NCBI GenBank assembly: GCA_013416795.1
Contig: RQSC01000001.1
Location: 329,715 to 393,714 of the forward strand
DNA length: 64,000 nucleotides
Origin: Prasinococcaceae sp. CCMP 1430
Lineage: Eukaryota > Prasinodermophyta > Palmophyllophyceae > Prasinococcales > Prasinococcaceae
Reading direction: 5' to 3'
A program made the translations under genes and the position numbers. Positions 10,697 to 19,678 of the stretch are shown piece after piece (the stretch's first letter is position 1; each line of letters opens with the position of its first letter). Under the pieces are notes generated by a model. It was not told the origin of the DNA. It made no database searches and saw only the letters and a list, made by a program, of their open reading frames with translations.

Positions 10697-12175
10697 TCAG
10701 GCCGCGGGCACTGCCTTGCCCGCGTCGTCGGCGCCCCCAGCCTCTTCCTGCGCCCCCGGCGCCCTCGCCTTGCCCTCGCCTTCCGCGTCTTCGAGCGGCG
10801 GCTCAGGCGCCGTCGTTATCTGCTGCCCGAAGCCCGCGATGGCGCCGAGCGCGGCGCCCGCCAGGATGAGCGTAAGCTCGTCCTGTTCAAAGATGGGATG
10901 CAACACGCGCTCGAACTCCTGGGGCGTCATGAGCAGCATCTTCTCGCGCATGACCTCCTTGAGGTCCAGCGTGTCGTCCACGTAGGCATGCAGAGGTTCG
11001 AGGTGGGGCTTGAGGCGCTCGACCATGCTGTCAACCACCTCCTCGACCACTGGTCCCGACGCCACCGCCCCGGCTCCGACCGCGGCAGCCTCGGCGGCGT
11101 TGCCGATGCCGAATCTGTTGGCCCCGCTGTTGAGGAACTCTTTCGTGTGCTGGCCCAGCACCTTCCGGAACTCGTCCTTGCTCTGGCCCTCGAGCATGGT
11201 CTCCCACATCTTGCGGCTGGTGAGCACGTTCTCCGCGAGATAATCGGAGAACGCAATGCTCACTTCATGCTGGCGCTTGAGAAACATGCCCTGGATCTCA
11301 AAGGGGCCAACCTGAACGGGCTCGACCGGCTCAAAGATGCACTTGAGAGCGAGCCAGTTCGTCGCGAAGCCCACGATGAGGCCACCGATGGTGAGCGTCC
11401 ACGGGTTGTCGTAGAACATCCACACAATCATCTGTATGACGCCCAGCAGGAAGCCGAACCACAGCCCGGAGTCGACCAGGAATTTGAGCTCAACGTCCCC
11501 GCAGCGCTGGAAGAGCTCGACGAGCACCCTTTTGTCCTCGCACATGGCGCAGACAACCAGCTCCTTGAGGTCGAGCGTCGTGTCGACGACCTTTTGCAGT
11601 GCCGTCGTAAACCCCGCCACATACGCGTCCTGCGCGGCACGCAGCGCGTCGAGGACGTAGGCTGGCAGCGCGGGCAGGCCGCCCGCGGCGATGTCCACCG
11701 CGAACTCAGGCACGCCACGAAGGCCGCGCGCGACCTCCTCGGCGAGCAACGGCACCTCCGGTCGCAGCAGGCGCGCGACCTCGTCGGGGTCAAGCCGACC
11801 GAAAACCTCCCGCACGTCAATGAGCTTCGCGGTAACCATCGACACCATGTCGAAGCTCATTTGCGCCGCCTTGGCGGGCACGATGCCCTGCCAGCCAACC
11901 AACCCCAGTGGTTCCAGCACCGCGCAGCCGTACATGCTGCCGCTGATGAACTGCTTGATGGGCACGCCCATGAAGCTTAGCGGGTAGAATATCATCTGCA
12001 CCGCGAGCCAGTTCGTCACCCACCCGACGGCTGCCGCGACCAGCGGAATGATGAGAGCGCCGCGCGGGTTGCGCCAGAACTTGCGCAGCGCGAGCTCCGT
12101 GCGGTGGCTTGCGAAGCGCCTCACGGCCCCTGCCGCGCCGAGCACCCGCAGCACGAGGTTCAGCGGTGGTGGCAT
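10697..12175 (-). CDS. DUF445-family membrane protein
   Basis: Read on the minus strand from ATG 12175, 492 aa, single exon. Two hydrophobic blocks carry the family signature G-W-x-TNWLA: one near residues 35-70 (VGWVTNWLAVQMIFYPLSF) and one near 255-300 (VGFATNWLALKCIFEP). Between and after them are long amphipathic helices. DUF445 proteins (YheB-like) are common in bacteria with unknown function; a eukaryotic copy is less common. The C-terminus has a hydrophobic GAALGAIAGFG segment and a charged tail. The open frame extends upstream to 12532, but that part is Arg/Ala/Gly-rich and lacks an ATG before 12175. Its 3' end is only 80 bp from the PC4 gene stop (convergent), and its start is divergent from the Myb-like gene at 12498, so they may share a promoter region. 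Confidence 0.8.
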   Translation of the reverse strand: MPPPLNLVLRVLGAAGAVRRFASHRTELALRKFWRNPRGALIIPLVAAAVGWVTNWLAVQMIFYPLSFMGVPIKQFISGSMYGCAVLEPLGLVGWQGIVPAKAAQMSFDMVSMVTAKLIDVREVFGRLDPDEVARLLRPEVPLLAEEVARGLRGVPEFAVDIAAGGLPALPAYVLDALRAAQDAYVAGFTTALQKVVDTTLDLKELVVCAMCEDKRVLVELFQRCGDVELKFLVDSGLWFGFLLGVIQMIVWMFYDNPWTLTIGGLIVGFATNWLALKCIFEPVEPVQVGPFEIQGMFLKRQHEVSIAFSDYLAENVLTSRKMWETMLEGQSKDEFRKVLGQHTKEFLNSGANRFGIGNAAEAAAVGAGAVASGPVVEEVVDSMVERLKPHLEPLHAYVDDTLDLKEVMREKMLLMTPQEFERVLHPIFEQDELTLILAGAALGAIAGFGQQITTAPEPPLEDAEGEGKARAPGAQEEAGGADDAGKAVPAA

Positions 12176-12497
12176 GCGCGGCCCGCGCGCGGCGGCAGCG
12201 TGGACGGTGCTGCCCTCACCGCCTGCGCTGGCGCCAGCACCCCCCTCTGCAGCGTCTGACCTCAGCACGCCATCCTCCCGTGCCGCTTCGCCATCGCCGC
12301 TCACGCCAACGTCGCCCCGTGCTCCTGCCGCCCCGCGCGCGGCGCGGCGGGGGCGCTCGACCGCCGCTGGAGCGCGCACCCACCTTCCCCGAGCCTCAGC
12401 CCGCCACCTTTCCCCTCCCAACCCCTGGCCCCGCGGGCGTAGCGGGCGGAGGGCGCCTGCGAGCGCGAGTGCGGCGCGGTGGCCGGCGGCACGCGTG

Positions 12498-12945
12498 ATG
12501 GCACCGGACGACGAGAGGGCCAGCGAGGACAACTACGCGTGCTCGAACATGGCCCCCGTGGAGGAGCGGAAGGGGCAGTGGACGGAAGAGGAGGACATTC
12601 AGCTCCGCGAGCTCGTCGCCAAGTGCGTCGCGCCTCGCGGCGGCAGAGCGCCCGCCGAGCGACCCTGCTGCCGCCAGCGCTCGCCTGCGCGCGTTTTGTT
12701 TTGCCGCCCGCCCCGGCCGCAGGCCGGGCGGCGTGCGGCGCGGGCCGGGGCGGTGCGAGGCCGGCGGCCGCGGCTTCAGCCGCGCGGCGATCTGCGGCGC
12801 CGCGGGCCGCACCGCACGCATCGCGACCGAGCGATCGCCCCCCGCCGCGCCCCCTGCTGAGGGGGGGAGGGAGGGGACCTGCGCTACCTGCTCCGCGCGC
12901 GCTGTGGCGCCCCCCCCCCCATCAAAACGCATTCGCAAGATTTGA
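12498..12945 (+). CDS. Small single-repeat Myb/SANT-like protein
   Basis: Model: join(12498-12622, 12723-12945), intron 12623-12722 (gtgcgt...ccgcag, phase 2), 115 aa. Exon 1 ends in a clear first Myb helix (KGQWTEEEDIQLRELVAK). With the chosen acceptor, exon 2 continues in frame with GGRGFSRAAICGAAGRTARI, which resembles the second and third Myb helices (xxRGFSxIA...GRTxxQ). The conserved tryptophans there are replaced, so the repeat is degenerate. The tail is Pro-rich and ends SKRIRKI. The acceptor choice rests on reading phase and this resemblance. If wrong, the gene is a fragment. The gene is divergent from the DUF445 gene. Confidence 0.5.
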
Positions 12946-13033
12946 AAATGAACCGTAACCGAGTGTCGAGTGTCACATCAGAATGAATTCAACATTGACA
13001 AGGTGTGCGAATCGACGCCAGAAAGGGCAGAAA

Positions 13034-13057
13034 TAGGGTTTAATCTACATAGGGTTT
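13034..13057. promoter_or_regulatory. Paired telobox-like motifs upstream of the ABC ATPase gene
   Basis: Two TAGGGTTT copies, at 13034-13041 and 13050-13057, flank the word AATCTAC. They lie about 180-200 bp upstream of the ABC ATPase ATG. The first copy and its flank nearly repeat the sequence at 755-773. AATCTAC also occurs at 25832 and 45446. Confidence 0.45.
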
Positions 13058-13235
13058 GTGTTGCGCAGTCGGTGTGTGCCGGTCGCGCTGCTCTTCGTCG
13101 ATCTCATCGGGGTCGTACTCGGTTAGGGGACGACGAGGGTTAAGGGTGAAATGGTGGATAGGGTCTGGTGCGGCGGCGGTTCGCGGCGGCCGGTCCGCCG
13201 GCGGAGGGTGTGGGCCGGGCGGCGCGGGGGTGGGT

Positions 13236-15405
13236 ATGGACGCGGAGCGCGCCGAGGCGCTCGCGCAACGCGTGCTGGAGGGGCCGCTGCGTGAGGCGGG
13301 CGCCGACGAAGAACTCTCGGAGTACGCCGTCGGCGCGGCGGCATCGGCGCTCGAGGAGGCGCTCGAGGACGGCGGCGGCGAGGACGAGGCGCGAGAGGCG
13401 CTCGCCGATGCGGTTGAGCCAATCCTCGAAGGCGCCGAGCTCGCAAACGCGGCGGATCTCTGCGCTGAGCTCGCGAGGCTGGCTGTGCGCGGCGAGGATG
13501 GGGACGACGGTGGTGCGAACGGCAGCGCGGCAGAAGCGAACCCCAACGTTCTCGACCTTCGCAACATCATTCTCATGTTTGGCGGCCGCGTCCTGCTCAA
13601 GCGCTCCGACTTTGTGCTTCGTCGCGGCGGTGTGTATGCGCTCATCGGCCGCAACGGCGTGGGAAAGACGACGCTACTGACGCGGCTCGCCGCGCGTGAC
13701 ATCAATGGCTTCCCTCCTGCTGTGAGCTGCGCGTACGTCCAGCACGAGGTGCAGAGCGACCGCGACGTGACGGTGGCGGCGTACGCCCGCCGCAAGGCGG
13801 ACTTGCTGCTCAAGGAGGACCCGCTCGCCACGGCGGTCTCCGATGACGCGCTTGATGACGCGCTGCACGAAGTGGGCTTCGACGAGGGCGCAGGCACGCC
13901 GGACATGGACATGAAGGTCGCCGAACTGTCCGGTGGCTGGCGCATGCGCCTCGCGCTCGCGCTCGCCGTCGCACGAAAGGCCGATGTGCTCATGCTGGAT
14001 GAGCCTACAAACCACCTGGACGTCGAGGCCGTCGCGTGGCTTGTCGAGTGGATCAAGTCTCTCGAGGATACGACCGTGCTGATCGTCTCGCACGACGTGC
14101 CCTTCATGAGCAAGACTGTCGACAACGTCATTCACTTCCACGACCTCACGCTTGACTTCCACGAGAAACCCTTCGCGCAGTTCCACGCGGAGAAACCCGA
14201 CGCGCAGGAGGGCATCGAGGGCGCCACCGGCGGTGGCGGTGGAGGCGCCCACGGCAAGTCCACCATGAGCCGGGAGGACCAGATGGCTGAGCGCGACACG
14301 CCGGTTTTCAAGTTCCCGCACCCCGGCCCCCTCGACGGCATCAAGCGGCGCACGCAGCCCGTTGTGAAGCTCACCGGCGTGACGTTCCAGTACGAAGGCG
14401 CATCAAAGGCCTCCCTCAAGAATGCGACCGTGCGCCTGCCGCTCGGGGCACGCGTGGCCATCGTCGGCCCCAACGGCGCGGGCAAGAGCACGCTCCTCAA
14501 GCTGATGGTGGCTGAGCTCGAGCTCGTGAGCGGCGCCCGGGGCGCTTGCCGTGGCGAGATCTGGCGGCATACCAGCTTGCGCGTGGCGTACGTCGCGCAG
14601 CATTCGATGCACCACCTAGAGAAGCAGATGGATGAAACCCCTGTGGGATACATCATCCGGCGCTACGGGCGTGGAGTGGACAAAGAGGCGCTGAACAAGG
14701 TTGCGGCCAAGCTCACCGAGGACGAGGAGGCGATGCGCACTAGACCGGGGCAGGTGAGTGCCGTCGTGGGGCGGCGCATGACCGCGGGGCTTCTCATGTA
14801 CGAACTGACCAAGGCAGGTCGACCGGAGGACCGCACCGACTGGGAGCCCGTGGTGAGCATCGAGCGCATGCCGGCGTACGTCATGAAGCTCTGCAGGGGA
14901 TACGACGAGACTATGAAGGTCCGTGGCCGAGCGCGCCCACGCGCGCATTCCGGCGCGCGTTCCACACAGCCGCAGCTGACACGTGCGCTTTGTACATACC
15001 GCATGGCTCTCTCTTCCGCGCACGCGCACGTCGCGGGCCCAGGCCATCCAAGGCGGCGCGGAGGTGCGCCCTCTGGACACCAATGAGGTCAAGGCGCACT
15101 TGCTCGACTTTGGCATCGGAAAGAGGATCTGCTCCGAGCCCATCCGCCAGCTGTCGGGCGGGCAGCGATCGCGGCTGCTCATCGCCGCCGCGCTTTGGAA
15201 CAAACCGCACTTGCTGGCTCTGGATGAGCCCACCAACTACTTGGACAAGGAGTCCATGGCTGGCCTCGCGCTTGCGCTACAGAAGTTCGCGGGTGGCGTC
15301 ATCGTCGTGAGCCACAACCAAGGCTTCTTCGAGGCCGCGGGGCTTGAGGAGTGGCACGTTGAGCAGGGCGTCGTCACGCTGCCGGAGACGCGCACCGTCA
15401 AGTAA
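13236..15405 (+). CDS. ABC-F ATPase, GCN20/eEF3-like (translation factor type)
   Basis: Model: join(13236-14918, 15043-15405), intron gtccgt...cccag, phase 0, 681 aa. No membrane segments. Residues 1-90 form an acidic helical domain like that of GCN20/ABCF3. ABC domain 1 has Walker [10 protein letters not shown], signature [10 protein letters not shown] and Walker [15 protein letters not shown] domain 2 has Walker [10 protein letters not shown], signature LSGGQRSRL and Walker [12 protein letters not shown], followed by HNQGFF. Between Walker A and the signature of domain 2 lies a long insert (about 475-575) placed like the chromodomain insert of eEF3/New1, and the wording around the second signature is also eEF3-like. 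ABC-F proteins act at the ribosome, in eIF2-kinase activation or E-site tRNA release. The splice rejoins domain 2 exactly. It converges on the beta-oxidation gene, 200 bp away. Confidence 0.85.
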
Positions 15406-15605
15406 GGCGGTGCGACGCTTTGTTTATAACAAATCATGTTTGGCGCCTGCGGTTGTCGGCAAGAGCAAACAGACAGACTACACGGTGGCAGCCGCGGGCT
15501 CCGGCGTGGCAACCTCGTGCGCACGTGCAATACCGTGCGCGACGATGGCTGCGTACCCGCCCCCCCCCCCCCTCCCTTTTCTGGTTGCCTCGCTCTAGCG
15601 GGCGC

Positions 15606-17875
15606 CTACATCTTGGGGCGCGTGCGCATGGTGGCGCCAGCGTCCGCGATGGAGATGCCCCTCGCAGCAGCCTGCTTGAGGAGCGCGCAGGGTTCGAAGA
15701 AGCCCTTGTGCTGTGGGCAGCGATGCGCCCACATCTCGAGCGTGTCAACGATGCGCTTCGCGCCGACGGTGTCTGCGTACTTGATGATGCCGCCTTTATG
15801 TGCCGGGAAGCCCATCGAGAGGACGGTGGCAATGTCGAGGTCGGCAGCCTTGTCCACCACGCCTTCGGCCAGCACGCGCGCGGACTCGTTGACCACCGGG
15901 AAAAAGATGGCCTCCTGGATCTCCTCGGGGGAGAGCGACGGCACCGGCGGCAGGTTGGCAGCCGACCGCGACGCCGCGAGAAAGGGCGCGATGCCTTCCG
16001 GGTCGGGGTCGGCCTTGCGGCCCTTGCCGTACTTATAGAATCCCGTCTTGGTGGTCTCGCCAAGGCGCTTGGCGTCCACCATCGCGGGAACGATGCCGTT
16101 CGTGTACGAGCGCTCCGGGTAATTGTCTGTGAACTCCTTGCCGACGTGCATGGTGGTTGCCATGCCCACCAGGTCGTTCAGGCGCAGCGGGCCCATTGGC
16201 ATGCCAAAGCCCTGTCCAGGGCCGATGGCCTTGTCGATGGCGTACGGGTCGACGCCCATATCGATGAGCATCATGGCGGCCTGGCCGTACGGGAAGAAGA
16301 CGCGGTTGACGGCGAAGCCGGTGCAGTTGCCCACCACCACCGGCACCTTCTTGGTGGCCTTGGCGAAGGCAATGGCGTCGAGCAGCACCTGCGGCGAGGT
16401 GGTGTCCGTGCGCACGATCTCGAGCAGCGGCATGACGTGCGCGGGCGAGAAGTAGTGCAGGCCGCACACGCGCGAGCGCGCCTCGGGAATAAGCTTGGAC
16501 ACAAGGTCGATGTTGATGGTCGACGTGTTGGTCGCGAGGATGCAGTCCTTGCGGGTGTTATCGCACAGCTCCTTGAAGATCTTCTGCTTGAGGGGGATGG
16601 CCTCCACGGCGGCCTCGATGACGCAGTCGACCGTGCCAAACTTGCCGTAGTCGACGGTGCCCACCACGAGCTTCATGGCGGCCTCGAAGGCGTTGGGAGT
16701 CATGCGCCCCTTCTTGACGCGGCTGAAGAGGTTGGCGCGGACCCGCGCGACGCCCGCCTCCATTGCCTTCTTGTTGATTTCCTTGAGTAGCACCTTAATG
16801 CCCACGAGGACGCACGAGGTGGCGATGCCGCTGCCCATGAGGCCGCCGCCGACGATGCCCACCCTCTTGAACGGGCGCGGCTCGAGGCTGCGATCGGTGA
16901 CGCCGGGCACCTTGGACGTCGCGCGCTGCGAGAAGAAGACGTGCACGAGCGCCTTGGCGGTGTCCGAGGCGAGCACTCGCATGAACACCTCGCGCTCCTT
17001 GTGCAGTCCCGCGTCGCCGCCGTTGACAGCGCCCTCCTCGATGGCGTCGAGGCAGAGGAGCGGGTGCTCGACCCCCTTGGGCGCCTTCTTCATGGTCTGC
17101 GCGCGGACAAAGCCCACGATCTGTTTGGCCTGCTCGGGCGGCTCGATCTTGTCGACGCGCGCGAGCGTGCGCGGGAAGTCGCCGCCGGCGGCGAGCTCGA
17201 GCGCGAGCTCCGTGGCCGCGTTGAGTGTCTCTCCCTTGGGCACGATCTTGTCTACGAGGCCGAGCTCCTTGGCCATCTCCGCCTTGACGGGCTTAGAGCT
17301 GAGTATCATCTTGCACGCCGTCGGCAGGCCCACCAGGCGCGGCAGGCGTTGTGTGCCCCCGAAGCCCGGGATGACGCCCAGGTTGAGCTCGGGGAGGCCG
17401 AAGAGCGCGCCCGGCGCCGACACGCGCGCGCAGCACGCCATGGCGAGCTCGCAGCCTCCGCCCAGCGCGAGCCCCTCCACAGCGGCCACCACGGGCTTTG
17501 GCGAGTTCTCCACAAGGCGGGTCATCAGCCCCGAGCCGTCGGGCACGGCGTCGAGCGAGCCCCGCTGGGCGGCGGCGATCGCCGTGATGTCGAAGCCGCC
17601 GGAAAACTTGCCCTGCGGGGCGCGCGCGGGAAGGGCGGCACGTCAGCGCCGATCGCGCCAATCGCGCACATGTCGGCGCGCGCGCGCGCGTGCGCGCGTG
17701 CCTTGTCGCCCTTTATGACGATGGCGCGCACGCTGCGGTCGGCGTGCGCCTTTTTCAGGCACGCCTCGAGGTCGCGCAGCAGCGCGACGGCGAGCGCGTT
17801 GACGGGCGGGTTGCGCAGCGTGACGACGGCCACGCCCGAGAGCGGCTGCACCTCGAGCGACGCGCTCGCGCTCAT
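15606..17875 (-). CDS. Multifunctional beta-oxidation enzyme (enoyl-CoA hydratase / 3-hydroxyacyl-CoA dehydrogenase)
   Basis: Minus-strand model: complement(join(15606-17612, 17702-17875)), 726 aa. The hydratase/isomerase half carries the oxyanion-hole region GKFSGGFDI, then GGGCELAMA and GLPELNLGVIPGFGGTQRLPRL. The dehydrogenase half starts with a Rossmann motif (VGIVGGGLMGSGIA) and includes LHYFSPAHVMPLLE. Length and order match peroxisomal bifunctional enzyme/plant MFP2. The C-terminus ...RPKM fits a non-canonical PTS1 ([SAP][KR][LM]), so peroxisomal location is likely but inferred. The intron (17613-17701, 89 nt) joins GDK to GKFSGG as the family requires and has a GC donor (AAG|GCACGC) with a normal GCAG acceptor. 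A GT 40 nt further in would insert low-complexity sequence into the conserved oxyanion-hole region. Confidence 0.9.
17613..17701 (-). other. GC-AG intron in the beta-oxidation gene
   Basis: Intron read on the minus strand: donor GCACGC at 17701-17696, acceptor CCCCGCAG ending at 17613. The flanking exons join in phase 0. Apart from GC instead of GT it keeps the window's C at +4 and G at +5. Confidence 0.75.
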
Positions 17876-18556
17876 GGCAGCCGGCGAGCGGGATCCGCCT
17901 GCGCCGTGTAAGCAGGGAGGGAGGGTTGAGAAGGGAAAGGGGCGGGGGGGCACAGGGAGGAGGGAGGGCTGGCAGCGCGCGGCACGCGCGCGCTGTGGCG
18001 CCATCGGGGATCGCCCCGCGGAGCAGGCGGCGGCCGCGCGCCGCCGCCCCCAACCCCAACCCTCTCCGCTGATTTTCCTCATCACATGTCATTCATGATC
18101 GCGTGCGCCGACATGATGGAGTCCATGCTGGCGCAGGAGTTCCGCGCCCCTCCGCCGCCGCCGCCGCCCCCCTCCCCCTGCTCACGGTGCTCCTCGAGGG
18201 ACCCTGCCACGTCAGCGCCTGCTGCACCAAAAACACACAACAGCAAAAAAAAACGTTTTCCGCGCATTTTTGCCGGAAGCCGGCACGCCGGGTCAGATTC
18301 TGGGCAAGTATCCGCTTCGACAGCGTCGGGGGCTGCGCCCTCGGATGCGTTGTCGGTATCTATTTCGTGCCAGGGTCGCCAGACCCGTAGGCGGGAGGAA
18401 AAACCGTCGAAAATCAAAATCAAAAAGGCATACTGTAAGCCCTAAATTTGATGTGGATTGAATTTCAGAAATGTGTATGAATATGCGAATCCGCGTGTTT
18501 GTAATGTGTTTTGAAATTGTAGTGATTAAACGGCGGGGATGGAAACGCGTGTGATC
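17876..18556. other. Intergenic region between divergent genes
   Basis: GC-rich sequence with an AT-rich island at about 18410-18535 (AAAATCAAAATC, CCCTAAAT, several ATGs). An open frame from ATG 18086 (119 codons, Pro-run) is not convincing, but it could contain the missing first exon of the gene at 18557. Nothing else is recognised. Confidence 0.4.
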
Positions 18557-19505
18557 GTGATCCACGCGCAGCGGCGGTGCGGCGGTGCGCGGTGTGCAGG
18601 CGGCGCCGCTGCAGGGCCACAGCGCGGGCGCGGGCCTGGCGGCCTGTGCCGCAGCGCTCGCGCCTGCGCGCGGCGCGCGGGCGCTCGACACGGTCGCGCC
18701 GTCCGAGGTGCAGGGCGCGCCGCTCCAGAACAATGGCCCGCCGCCACCCAAGGTCAGCCGGGTGATCCTGTTCTCCTTCCTCTACTCGGGCTCGCTGCTG
18801 CTGGGCGCGCTTGCGGTCGAGCGCGTCGAGTTCTTCCGCAGCTGGTTTCCGGCCATCTTCAAGGCGAACGACATGATGCGCGAGAACAGGGAACAGCGCG
18901 AGTCGCCGGCGGAAGAGGCCGCGCCGATAGATGCGAGTGCGAGCGCTGCCGCGCCCTCGCAGGCGCAGCTCTCCACGCCTACCCCGCCCGCCGCGCCTGC
19001 GGAAACGTCCGCGGCGGCACAGACATTCCCGAGCGAGCTCTCCGCCGACGAACGCGCCCCGGAGCCGATGGGCGACGAGCGATACGTGGGCGCCGAAGGC
19101 GACTTCGAGGCGGCGATTGCCGCGGAGGTGGCGCGGCAAGAGGCGGCCGAGGCAGCGCAGGCCGAGGCCGCCTCGGCGGCTGAGAGCGAGACCACCCCCA
19201 CCCCGTCCACCGCCACGACGGACGTCGCTGCCGGAGCCGCAGCAGCGGGTGTGGGCGCCGCTGAGGCTGAGTCCAGCGCTGAAGCGGACGCGCAGATCAT
19301 GGCGGCAGTGGAGGCGGGCCTGGCGCGCGCGAGCAAGAGGGCGGCATCGGCAGACGCGGCTGCGGCCGCTGCGGCCGAAGCGGCCGCCGATGCTGCGTCG
19401 GCGGCGGCCGACGCGAGCGCCGCAGCGGCTGGCGCGGCCGAGGCCGCCGATGCGGCCGAGGCGGCGGCCGCAGAGACTGGGAGCGCGCCGAAGCCGCCCG
19501 AATGA
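18557..19505 (+). CDS. Ala-rich protein with one transmembrane segment
   Basis: Open frame to the stop at 19505, about 310 codons. A Pro-rich stretch (NNGPPPPKVSR) precedes one clear TM helix (VILFSFLYSGSLLLGALAV) followed by ERVEFFRSWFPAIFKAND. The rest is acidic, Ala/Glu-rich and ends in an almost pure Ala helix with regular Glu/Asp. That is likely a rod or coiled-coil, with composition bias from GCC/GCG codons. No in-frame ATG lies before the TM segment (the first is MMREN after it), so the gene needs an upstream spliced exon. Candidate acceptors GTGTGCAG and CCGCTGCAG lie near 18598 and 18613. The N-terminal part could be an organelle-targeting sequence. I do not recognise the family. It converges on the giant IPT/TIG gene (173 bp between stops). 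Confidence 0.5.
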
Positions 19506-19678
19506 GCTGTAACACGCCTGTTCGCGCCGCCTCTCTGCGCGCGTCGAGGCGCGCACGGCGCGCTCCCATGTCGTGGCGACTGAAACTAGATTGAGGTACA
19601 TTTAGTAGGGATGGTGATCGGGGAAATAGGAGGGTGTACTAGATTGCGCCTATGCTCATCGCGAGGTCCCTGACGCGC

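Noticed and set aside
10685-11980. Plus-strand frame of 431 codons
   Set aside because: Antisense shadow of the DUF445 gene, no family features.
15420-16790. Plus-strand frame of 456 codons rich in His/Arg/Val
   Set aside because: It is the antisense shadow of the beta-oxidation enzyme, typical of GC-rich codon use.
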